Below, one piece after another: positions 55,633 through 64,000 of a stretch of 64,000 nt of DNA. The translations under genes were made by a program, and so were the position numbers. Source of the DNA: Cepaea nemoralis (lineage: Eukaryota; Mollusca; Gastropoda; Stylommatophora; Helicidae); the NCBI GenBank assembly GCA_014155875.1, contig JACEFZ010021782.1, positions 151,501 to 215,500 on the forward strand. The letters run 5' to 3'. Position 1 is the stretch's first letter, and each line of letters starts with the position of its first letter. The notes beneath the pieces are model-generated. The model was not told the DNA's origin and searched no databases. It saw nothing but the letters and a program-made list of their open reading frames with translations.

Positions 55633-55747
55633 GAAGACTACGTACAGCCAACTAGGCACCACTTCACAGTGTCTTCATTAGTCATGTCTGTCATCTACAT
55701 GGACCCACAACTATGAAATTTAAACAGAACATTCGTATCTAGCCATT

Positions 55748-56836
55748 AAAATGGCGCCATAGGTTTAGAATTCTTGGATGTACAAGAGATACAGCATGCA
55801 GGGCGATGCGCTACCTTCTTGATTTTCCAACCATTGAAGAGAGAATGCAAGTTTGCAGGGCACGCGCCTACCTCAGAATTAACGCAAACACACAGCATCC
55901 ACTGCATAGTGAAATTAGGAAGGTGAAGGGCAGCAGGTTAAAAAGAGGACGGTCGTGGATGGGTCAAGCCGAAGACATTCTTCAACAGGTGTGTTCACTT
56001 GAGGACTTAGAACCTGGCGAGGAGTGGGTGCAAGTGCCAACAGACTTCTGCACATCCTTTTCAGTTTGCATCCAACTAGATAGAAAATGCAGACAAGAAA
56101 ATCCGGCTGCTGTGGAGGCTGAAGTACAAGCGTTGATTTTCGAGAATTCGCTAGACAGTGACGCGGTCATCTACACAGATGGGTCGGTCGTCCGACATGT
56201 GAGAAGCTCATGGGCCTTTACAGCTCGGGCCGGAGGGAGAATTGTGAAGGAGGACTCTGGTGCTTTCACTGAAACCACAAGTAGCCTGACCATGGAAGTC
56301 ATGGCAGTAAGTAAAGCAATAACATGGCTCGAGACACAGACATTCACTAGGGCTTGTTTCCTTAGCGACTCAATGAACATGATCAAGAGGATAGAGGAGG
56401 GGTCGATCCGAAGAGAATGGTTGCTGCCTCTGGAGCGGTCTCGGCTGGCAAAGATTAGTTTCATCTTCGTGCCAGGGCATGCGGGAGTACAAGGAAATGA
56501 GCGGGCTGACAAGCTCGCAGGTGAGGCTACTGTGGAGGGCGGACGCGCCATGGACCAGGCTGACATTCTGAATGCTCTACGAGAAGTGAGACTTTTGCAA
56601 GAACCAAGTGATGACTATGAATCTACAACAATGGCCAGACTGCGAGAGCAGCAAATTAAAAGAGGGGTGGCCAAACAAGAGCACTACGCAGGAAGCCAAA
56701 GAAGATTGATAAACCAACACAGAACTGGCGTCGTTAGCCGCTACACGCTGCGGGATTTGCTGAGGAGGGGATCCGAGCACTTATGGACTGAATGGTCCGA
56801 TGTGCAACGAGGATGATCTGTCGACTAACTAACTAA
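55748..56836 (+). mobile_element. LINE L6 3' portion with (ACTA)n tail
   Basis: 5'-truncated copy beginning in the reverse-transcriptase C-terminal region (LGCTRDTACRAMRYLLDF) and ending with (CTAA)n at 56823-56848. Inside it is an intact RNase H-containing frame (55806-56816). Confidence 0.85.
55806..56816 (+). CDS. RNase H domain of a truncated LINE (336-codon frame)
   Basis: Continuous frame of 336 residues. The type I RNase H catalytic set is visible: Asp125 in IYTDGSV, Glu164 in TMEVMAV, Asp188 in LSDSM, His225 in VPGHAGVQG and Asp235 in ERADKLAG. This domain would remove RNA from the RNA-DNA hybrid during retrotransposition (family knowledge). The reverse-transcriptase core and endonuclease are absent. 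The ATG at 55806 is internal to the original protein, so there is no reason to expect a real start. A remnant of a polyprotein, possibly recently inserted because the frame is undamaged. A near relative lies at 61525-63416. Confidence 0.85.
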   Translation: MRYLLDFPTIEERMQVCRARAYLRINANTQHPLHSEIRKVKGSRLKRGRSWMGQAEDILQQVCSLEDLEPGEEWVQVPTDFCTSFSVCIQLDRKCRQENPAAVEAEVQALIFENSLDSDAVIYTDGSVVRHVRSSWAFTARAGGRIVKEDSGAFTETTSSLTMEVMAVSKAITWLETQTFTRACFLSDSMNMIKRIEEGSIRREWLLPLERSRLAKISFIFVPGHAGVQGNERADKLAGEATVEGGRAMDQADILNALREVRLLQEPSDDYESTTMARLREQQIKRGVAKQEHYAGSQRRLINQHRTGVVSRYTLRDLLRRGSEHLWTEWSDVQRG

Positions 56837-56898
56837 CTAACTAACTATTAACCAAACAAAGATCAAATACAAAACAGACAAGCACATCGGATTGTATT

Positions 56899-57130
56899 TC
56901 TTCTTCTTCTTCTTCTTCTTCTTCTTCTTCTTCTTCTTCTTCTTCTTCTTCTTCTTCTTCTTCTTCTTCTTCTTCTTCTTCTTCTTCTTCTTCTTCTTCT
57001 TCCTCCTCCTCCTCCCCACCACCTCTCACACACCAACTCCTTATTTTTCTTCCTCTTCTTTCCTTCTTCATTTTCCTCTTCTTCTCTCTCCTTCTCCAAC
57101 ACCAGCACCACCCCCTCCCCCTTCTTCTTT
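56899..57130 (+). repeat. (TTC)n and pyrimidine tract
   Basis: About 104 bp of perfect TTC followed by degenerate C/T-rich DNA to 57130. Confidence 0.95.
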
Positions 57131-57668
57131 CTCATAGAAGTAGAGAGAAGAAATAGAGATTAGCTGACACACTAGACAAAAATAAAAGTTTAATTTGCGA
57201 ACACGCGAACGGAACGCATTCAATACAAACAGAAAATAAAACACCGGGATTCATTGTGCAACAGCTGGTATAATATTGATCGTAATATCTCCCCTTTTTG
57301 TTGGAGTGTATTGTCGCTGCTATAGACATTTTGTAAAGTGGACATATCTTTCGTCGTGCCGGCATGAGCCTATGCACAGTCTGATGGTTTTACACTGTAG
57401 ATTTTGAGAGTTTGAGGCAAAGTTCCCTCTAAGTTGTGGGGAGTTGTGTGTTCCCGCTACGTTATGGAGAGTTGAGTGTTTCCTCTAAGTTGTGGAAAGA
57501 TGTGTAGCAAAATTCTTCTTCGGAACTGTTAGTGTACCAATTGTAAACCAGTTTCAATGACTATGGGATAAATTTCGTGCACTGAGCGTAAAATATTTGC
57601 GAAATGCAAAAATATGTGCGCCAGCGTATGTCAACACATTTTGTACCACATCGCTTGGAGCAGTATGG
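57131..57668. other. Unannotated stretch
   Basis: Includes a threefold short repeat of AGTTGTGGAGAGTTGTGTGT-like units (57430-57505). No gene recognised. Confidence 0.45.
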
Positions 57669-57671
57669 AAC

Positions 57672-57674
<3 letters not shown>

Positions 57675-57702
<28 letters not shown>

Positions 57703-58138
57703 CTTCTTCTTCTTCTTCTTCTTCTTCTTCTTCTTCTTCTTCTTCTTCTTCTTCTTCTTCTTCTTCTTCTTCTTCTTCTTCTTCTTCTTCTTCTTCTTCT
57801 TCTTCTTCTTCTTCTTCTTCTTCTTCTTCTTCTTCTTCTTCTTCTTCTTCTTCTTCTTCTTCTTCTTCTTCTTCTTCTTCTTCTTCTTCTTCTTCTTCCT
57901 TCTTCTTCTTCTTCTTCTTCTTCTTCTTCTTCTTCTTCTTCTTCTTCTTCTTCTTCTTCTTCTTCTTCTTCCTTCTTCTTCTTCTTCTTCTTCTTCTTCT
58001 TCTTCTTCTTCTTCCTTCTTCTTCTTCTTCTTCTTCTTCTTCTTCTTCTTCTTCTTCTTCTTCTTCTTCTTCTTCTTCTTCTTCTTCTTCTTCTTCTTCT
58101 TCTTCTTCTTCTTCTTCTTCTACTTCTTCTTCTTCTTC
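57675..58138 (+). repeat. Long (TTC)n array, 464 bp
   Basis: Nearly perfect (TTC)n with three CTTCC interruptions that shift the phase. All open frames through it are poly-Ser, poly-Leu, poly-Phe, poly-Glu, poly-Arg or poly-Lys artefacts. Confidence 0.97.
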
Positions 58139-58161
58139 TGTTTTCCAATTTTCATATCGAT

Positions 58162-58520
58162 GCATTCTTATATGTGACTTCTAATATGCTACATATTTAT
58201 ATGTGATATTTTATGTGTCGCATTCTTATATGTAGAATTCTTATGCGACATTCTTATATGTGGCGTTTTTATGTGTGGCTTTCTTATTTGCTGCACTCTT
58301 ATATGCTGCATTCTTAAATGTGGCATTTTATATGTGGCATTCTTATATGTGGAATTATTACACGCCACATCCTTATATGTGGCATGCTTATGCAGCATTC
58401 TTATATGTAACATTCTTATGTGGCATTTTTATATGTGACATTCTTATGTGGCATTTTTATATGCGACCTTCGTATATTTGGCATTCTTATATGTGGCATT
58501 CTTATATGCTGCACTTGAAT
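58162..58520 (+). repeat. 15-16-bp minisatellite
   Basis: About 22 degenerate copies of ATTCTTATATGTGGC. Confidence 0.88.
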
Positions 58521-58559
58521 ATCTACAACTCGTGTTTCATTTGGTCGATGTCTATATTC

Positions 58560-58790
58560 TGCGCGCGCGCGCTCACACACACTCTCGCGCGCACTCAAAC
58601 ACACACTTGTGCAAACACGTGTATATATGTATTGTTTGGGTAGGTAGGTGTATAGGTAGGTGAGTATGCATGAAGGCGATTGGGAGGGAGGTAGGTAGGC
58701 AGGCAGGCAGATTGGCAGGGTGACACGTACATAGGTAGATATGTAGGTAGGTAGGTAGGTAGGTAGGTAGGAAGTAAGGCAGTGGGGTAG
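58560..58790 (+). repeat. (GC)n, (CA)-rich and (AGGT)n microsatellites
   Basis: GCGCGC run at 58561-58572, CACA-rich DNA to 58620, then GTAGGTAGG-type repeats at 58640-58775. Confidence 0.9.
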
Positions 58791-58926
58791 ATTTGTATGT
58801 AGACACTGGTATTCGTTGCATGATCACGCGTTGGTATCGATTACTAGCTCAACTACGGTCGATCTCTCACTGCCGACCGCTCACTCATATTCATAGACAT
58901 AGGAATGAGTCGAGGTCCATGTAACA

Positions 58927-58928
<2 letters not shown>

Positions 58929-59014
<86 letters not shown>
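58929..59014 (+). repeat. (TC)n microsatellite
   Basis: About 85 bp of TC dinucleotide. Confidence 0.97.
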
Positions 59015-59015
<1 letters not shown>

Positions 59016-59484
59016 CAACCAGGCCAACTCACTCACGCCTGCACACAGTAATCAGAGAGTCCTGTCCGCTCGCGACGTCCTCAAAGGTGCTCACGCGCGT
59101 ACGACGATCAACTGGGGATCCAGAAACATTGGTCATGTTTGGCTTTCATCCCAAGCATTTAGACATGCTGGAATTACGTGTTTCTGTTTTTCTGGTTTGT
59201 TTGCTGGCAAGCTTCTTTGGATTTCGCTTAGTTTCTGTTTCTTGTTGTTGCTAATTCAGCGTCACGTTATCCCCCGCCAGGATTGCTACACAGCTTCAAC
59301 ACACGTGTTAGTGTGCTAAAATATGATTGTATCGTTGGAGTAAAGGGGGAGATTGTTCAGGTAATTTCAGTGTTGTGTTTTGTTTTTCTTGTTTGCCTGC
59401 TAAGATGGTGTTTGTCTATCAAGAATGATGATGACCATTCATTTCATTTAGCGGGGTTGAAAGTTGTGAGCCTTGAGTTCTAAG
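59015..59484. other. Unannotated stretch
   Basis: No recognised gene or repeat; a 66-codon frame at 59283-59483 has a hydrophobic centre but no support as a gene. Confidence 0.4.
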
Positions 59485-59745
59485 ATGGCTGGTACGGTCT
59501 ATTTTGGCTCGAAATGTTCTTTTACATCGTGGTCAAAGAATACTTGACGTTCCAGGAGGAGGATCTCCTGCAGTGGTTTTTTCTTTTTGGTCCAACCTTT
59601 TTATTTCACGGCTTTTGCAGTCCTGTTTGCTTCACACGTGACTACACCCTTGCGTAATGATGTATGTACGTCACGAATTTCGGTATTTGGCAGCAGTCTC
59701 CCAAGTGTCGTGATGAATTCCAAAAGCTTTTAGTGAGATAGTTGC
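59485..59745 (-). pseudogene. LINE L4 C-terminal fragment, inverted
   Basis: Reverse complement matches 16760-17010: TTCTTTGACCACGATGTAAA, the TCCTCCTCCTGGAACGTCAA segment and the CATCATTACGCAAGGGTGTA segment. Heavily mutated. Confidence 0.7.
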
Positions 59746-60029
59746 CTAAGTTCTAACCGCAGACGCTGCAGGATTAGTTTCCTACCAGTATAGTTTTGGG
59801 TTCGACCAAGTTTTCTACAGATGTGCACTAGTTAGAATTTTCTGTGAATCGTTTGGGGCGGAACGGCGGCGGGGTAGGGAATTGACCATCACACCCGATA
59901 TTGTCGTAGCCTAGAATATGTGAAGGTTCAACACTTGTCACCCCGAGGGTATCTGTTATGGACTATCTTTATCTCTATTGTTAATATGTCCTCTTCCTTC
60001 TCGGCATGTGGTTGGGGGTCTGTTAACAA
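59746..60029. other. Unannotated stretch
   Basis: No recognised feature. Confidence 0.4.
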
Positions 60030-60285
60030 TTCTTCGCTTTGTGGCGAAGGATTACTTACGCGATTTGTAATTCCGCATACTGCGTTCAAAACACAGCTGC
60101 GAACGATTTAGCAGCAGACCGCCTTGCGTTAGTTTTTATCCAATGGTATGAGTGCCGGTCGTTCATAAGGCTATGGCAAGCTACTGAATCTAAACCTGCC
60201 TAGAAATCAAATATACCCCCCCCCCCCTCCAAAAAAAAAATGTTGTGGTTTACTGCAATGTCCTGTAAATGACATGTTAAGTTTA
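60030..60285 (+). mobile_element. SINE S1, full-length plus copy
   Basis: Matches 52790-53045 throughout: CTTTGTGGCGAAGGATTACT head, CGTTCAAAACACAGCTGCGA, core CGGTCGTTCATAAGGCTATG and 3' end TGTCCTGTAAATGACATG. A poly-C run lies in its 3' half (60218-60228). Confidence 0.7.
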
Positions 60286-60331
60286 CACAGGACTTGGCTT
60301 AAGTTGGTTGAGGGCCTGTGCTGCAGGGGAA

Positions 60332-60835
60332 GAAAGGTAGAAGGAGAGAAGAAGAAGGAGGAGGAGGAAAATAAGAAGAAAACAAGAGAGGGGAGAAGAG
60401 GAGGAGGAGGAGGAAGAAGAAGAAGAAGAAGAAGAAGAAGAAGAAGAAGAAGAAGAAGAGAGGTGGAGGAAAAGGGGGAGAAGAAGAAGAGAAGGGGAAG
60501 AAGAAGAAGAAGAGAGTGGTGGAGGAAAAGGAGGAGAAGAAGAAGAGAAGGGGAAGAAGAAGAAGAAGGGGGAGAAGAAGAGGGATGAGAAGAAGAAGAA
60601 GAAAGAGAAGAAGAAGAAGAAGAAGAAAACAAAGACGACGACGAAGAAGAAGAGGGAGAAGGAGGAGAAGAAGAAGGAGGAGGAGGTGGAGGAGAAGAAG
60701 AAGATTAGGAAAAGAAGAAGACAGAAAATAGGAGATGATGAGGGAGGAGTGGGAGAAAAAGGAGAAGAAGAAAAAGATGATAATGATGATGAAGACGAAA
60801 AAGAAGAAGGAGGTGGAGGATTGGGAGTAGGAGAA
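60332..60835 (+). repeat. Purine-only (GAA/GGA)n tract, about 500 bp
   Basis: Almost exclusively A and G on the plus strand, built from AAG, AGG and GGGGAAG blocks, with a partially repeated 70-bp segment (60455-60570). Frames are Lys/Arg/Glu low complexity. Confidence 0.93.
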
Positions 60836-61439
60836 TAATTCTAAATCTAGTATGTTCTTTTATTTCGTCTCTTACATTAATGTGTTGCCCCTCATGTATT
60901 ACTATGTTTATCACTATTTATTTTGTGTATTCGTGTTCCATAAGATCTACACACACATATTATACGTTGTTCCTTTCTATATTTGACATACATAGGCACA
61001 CACGCACACGTACACATTAACCCACACTCACATACACCTACACTCACGCACCCAGCCACACTCACATACACCTACACGCACACACGCAACGTATATACAC
61101 ACCTACACTCGCACATCAAACAACACTCACAGAGAGCAGGCTCCCCAGTGACCGCTTGGTGTGTCGGATCAATCGCAAGTCCTGACTGTTTTGAATCTAA
61201 CATACTAATGAGTCCGACCATGACTCACAAGGCAAGCGGAATTCCTAGCTGTACTCTGTGACTTTGCGCCAGGTTTTATTTCAATCGCAGCTGAAAATCG
61301 TTTGGTGCGCGCTGTATAGAAATTACAAGTATATATCTTGTAGTGTATATTATGATAATAATTATTAAATTTAAATAACGATAAAAACAATGTATTCCCG
61401 TAGTGAATTTAAGTATGTTTCAAGTGTTTCAGTTGAAAT
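60836..61439. other. Unannotated stretch with a CA-rich block
   Basis: A CACA/CACTCACA-rich block at 60960-61130; otherwise nothing recognised. Confidence 0.45.
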
Positions 61440-61524
61440 TTAATTCAGTCGTTCAGAAAGCAATGGCAGACTACTGAAATTAAACTTGTCAAGAAACCAT
61501 AAACTGTCAAAAATGATGGTGTTA
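61440..61524 (+). mobile_element. SINE S1 core fragment
   Basis: CAGTCGTTCAGAAAGCAATG then GCAGACTACTGAAATTAAAC of the S1 core; broken by the L6 insertion that follows. Confidence 0.6.
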
Positions 61525-63416
61525 ACTTTAGTTAGTTAGTTAGTCGACAGATCATCCTCATTGCACATCGAACCATTCAGTCCATAAGTGCTCGGATCCC
61601 CTCCTCAGCAAATCCCGCAGCGTGCAGCGGCTAACGACACCAGTTATGTGCTGGTTTATCAATCTTCTTTGGCTTCCTGCGTAGTGTTCTTGTTTGGCCA
61701 CACCTCTTTTAATTTGTTGTTCTCGCAGTCTGACCATGGTCGTAGATTCGCAGTCATCACTTGGTCCTCGGAAAAGTCTTACTTCTCGTAGAGCATTCAG
61801 AATGTCAGTCTGGTCCATGGCGCGTCCGCCCTTCACATTAGCCATACCTGCGAGCTTGTCAGCCCGCTCATTTCCTTGTACTCCCGCATGCCCTGGCACG
61901 AAGATGAAACTAATCTTTGCCAGCCGAGACCGCTCCAGAGACAGCAACCACTCTCTCCGGATCCACCCCGTCTCTATCCTCTTGAGCATGCTCATTGAGT
62001 CGCTAAGGACACATGCCCTAGTGAATGTCTGTGTCTCGAGCCATGTTATTGCTTTACTTACTGCCATGACTTCCATAGTCAGGCTACTTGTGGTCTCAAC
62101 AAAAGCACCAGAGTCCTCCTTCACAATTCTCCCTCCGGCCCGCGCCGTAAAGGCCCATGAGCTTCTCACATGTCGGACGATCTGTGTAAATGACAGCATC
62201 ACCGTCTAACGAATTCTCGAAAATCAACGCTTGTACTTCCGCCTCCACAGCAGCCGGATTTTCTTGTCTGCATTTTCTGTCTAGTTGGATGCAAACTGAA
62301 AAGGACGTACAGAAATCTGTTGGCACTTGTACCCACTCCTCGCCATGTTCTAAGTCCTCCAGTGAACACACCTGTTGAAGAATGTCTTCGGCTTGACCCA
62401 TTCACGACCTTCCTATTTTTAACCTGCTGCCCTTCACCTTCATAATTTCACTATGCAGTGGATGTGTGTTTGCGTTGACTCTGAATTAGGCACGTGTTCT
62501 GCAAATTTGTATTCTGTCTTCAATGGTTGGAAAATCAAGACGGTAGCGCATCACCCTGCATGCTGTATCTCTTGTGCATCCAAGAATAATGCGCATAGCT
62601 TCGTTTTGTAGCCTTTCCATCCTTTCTATCTGCTTACGGCTGAGAGTCAGGATCGCCATCGCATACTCAAAAACACATGACCAGCCCCCTGTATAGGAGG
62701 CATAGATGGCGCTGTTCACAGTTTGCTGCCGCCATCACCCGCATCGCAGCCAACCCCCCCCCCCCCCCCCCCCTTTGGCCTTTGTTATCACCTGGTCTAT
62801 GTGCTCATTATAAGCAAGGCTTCGATCAAAACGTATCCCCAGGTAATGCATTGCCTGCTTCTTTCCACAGTCTCTGAACACATTAACAGTTGATGTTGGC
62901 GTGTTGACAATATGATTTTTCACAGAGAACCATGCCACTGTTGCCTTTGTTGGGTTGACCATTGCCCCAGCTTCAGCACACCAAGTACTTATGCGTTTGA
63001 ATTCTGTTTGCAGTTCCACAGTGACCCGATCTCTATCTTTACCCTGACGATACACTAAAACATCATCGGCATATGACAATGTCCTGCCAGGTCCAGTGAT
63101 CTGCTCGCTGGTGATTCTCACAGTGTAGGCGTTGAACAGTACCGGAGATAATGGTGATTCCTGTGGTAGGCCAGGATATATTGTTGTTGGTTCCGACGTC
63201 CAACTGCCACATGTAAAAACTACTTTCCGTTGGAAGAGGGCTGCAGCGATCCAACTAAGGAGGAACGGACTTATCTTGAGTTCAAGAAGCTGAAGCATTA
63301 AAAAATCCAATGGTACCCTGTTGTATGCGTCCTCCAGATAAATCGCTGCAACAAAGGTTTCAATGCCTGAGTGGAAACCTTCATAAACACCATGGGCAAA
63401 AACTGCTGTTGACTTT
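61525..63416 (-). pseudogene. RNase H-bearing LINE L6, longer truncated copy
   Basis: Minus strand from about 63416: FHSGIETFVAAIYLEDAYNR (motif-A region), PTTIYPGLPQESPLSPVLFN (motif B; Glu where Gly is usual), YADDVLVYRQGKDRDR (motif C, near 63065), a poly-G disruption at 62755-62773, RLQNEAMRIILGCTRDTACR, GQAEDILQQVCSLEDLEHGE, then a frameshift and RNase H with SLTMEVMAVSKAI, LSDSMSMLKRIE and VPGHAGVQGNERADKLAG. Tail (TTAG)n on the left. At least two frame breaks; the N-terminal domains are missing. Over 90% like 55748-56836 by eye. Confidence 0.9.
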
Positions 63417-63480
63417 AAAGGATATGCAACTTACTTATGAGGGTAAGTTAATAAGTAAGTCACAAATGGCTGTAGAAAAA
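63417..63480 (+). other. Junction sequence with an S1-like 3' end
   Basis: AAAGGATATGCAACTTACTT resembles the S1 3' end; the following GAGGGTAAGTTAATAAGTAA lies at the presumed 3' end of the mariner remnant. Confidence 0.35.
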
Positions 63481-63536
63481 TAACTCAAGATGATACCAAC
63501 TTGAAACCAGTTTATTTTTATACATACATTGTCCCT

Positions 63537-63725
63537 TTATTTCTCAACATAATTTCCACCAACATTGATGCACTTATACCATCGTTTTATCAGTCCTCCC
63601 AAACCGGCTGCATAGAACTGCTTGCTCTGTTTTCTAAACCACGTTTTCACGTCACATTCAATTTCGGCATCATTCGCGAAATGTCTCCTGCCAAGGTAGT
63701 TGTCAGCAACTTGCTTGCGATATGT
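63537..63725 (-). pseudogene. Mariner transposase C-terminal remnant
   Basis: The minus-strand frame reads YRKQVADNYLGRRHFANDAE, VKTWFRKQSKQFYAAGLGGL and IKRWYKCINVGGNYVEK before a stop at 63537-63539. This is the usual C-terminus of mariner transposases of the type found in SETMAR (family knowledge). The catalytic DDD region is absent. A different mariner family from the one at 15487. Confidence 0.8.
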
Positions 63726-64000
63726 CTTTCAGGACTCCCCTACTTTTGCACCGCACGAAATAACAACTCGTGTCATTTTACAAAAGGAATGCAATTTATT
63801 TAGAGCTGGTGATTCATAAGCTCTGCGAGCGCCATACATCATTGACATTAAATAACATGGTACATTGCATGGAGGTAATGCAGTGGTGAGAATGATACTA
63901 GTAATCACTAACTGAATCCTAAAGCCTAATATTAACTATTGTCTAGAAATCTATAGCATTTGTAAAGAACACGCCTACTCTCTAATCGTCTCCAGTCTGG
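63726..64000. other. Unannotated right edge
   Basis: No feature recognised; the mariner may once have extended here. Confidence 0.4.

Noticed and set aside
57554..58206. Long Glu, Arg, Ser, Leu, Phe or Lys frames in the TTC array
   Set aside because: They are translations of a trinucleotide repeat in all phases, not proteins.

Overview
This is animal nuclear DNA made almost entirely of mobile elements and simple repeats. I found no convincing single-copy host gene, no rRNA and no functional tRNA. Spliced-gene signals, operons and bacterial features are absent. The abundance of RTE/BovB-like non-LTR retrotransposons, tRNA-derived SINEs, hAT, mariner and foldback MITEs and long (TTC)n tracts, together with TTAGGG-type telomere motifs, suggests a metazoan. 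I lean towards a lophotrochozoan, perhaps a gastropod mollusc, but that is inference from the style of the LINE proteins and has not been tested.

Layout. 1-11.7 kb: dispersed SINE-like families, two small DNA-transposon MITEs with target-site duplications (TSDs), a decayed LINE (4.4-6.3 kb) interrupted by two SINEs, a 44-bp minisatellite (6.5-7.4 kb) and LINE 3' fragments. 11.7-15.1 kb: one apparently full-length LINE with an intact 974-codon endonuclease/reverse-transcriptase frame. 15.2-16.5 kb: a broken mariner. 17.5-20.9 kb: a 28-bp and a 34-35-bp minisatellite and more LINE tails. 20.9-24.2 kb: a near full-length but mutated LINE of a second family, inserted in the 34-bp minisatellite. 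24.1-28.4 kb and 29.2-47.4 kb: a segmental duplication; copy 2 is split by later insertions. 47.7-53.7 kb: nested LINE and SINE insertions, several dated by TSDs. 53.7-64 kb: a 40-bp minisatellite, RNase H-bearing LINE fragments, long (TTC)n/(GAA)n and purine tracts, a mariner remnant.

The main discovery candidate is a 13,335-bp element at 31852-45186. It is a giant palindrome: a 6,176-bp left arm (31852-38027) and a 6,190-bp right arm (38997-45186), about 99.5% identical in the part I compared base by base, separated by a 969-bp unique core. It is bounded exactly by a 6-bp direct repeat, AACGTA (31846-31851 and 45187-45192). The same locus in the other copy of the segmental duplication (around 26290) is uninterrupted, so this is a genuine insertion and not merely an inverted duplication. 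Just inside each terminus lie a 12-bp-stem hairpin and a short telomere-type TTAGGG array. Each arm carries the same 1,034-bp truncated LINE with its own 8-bp TSD, plus older LINE relics and about 1.4 kb of degenerate tandem repeat next to the core. No transposase or polymerase gene was recognised in it. Size, terminal AG...CT and the 6-bp TSD recall Polinton/Maverick elements, but none of their genes is visible.

Together the nested insertions give a relative chronology: segmental duplication first; then a hAT MITE (31085), the giant palindrome (31852) and a short GAA-tailed SINE (46026) into copy 2, and probably a poly-C plus tRNA-SINE block into copy 1.
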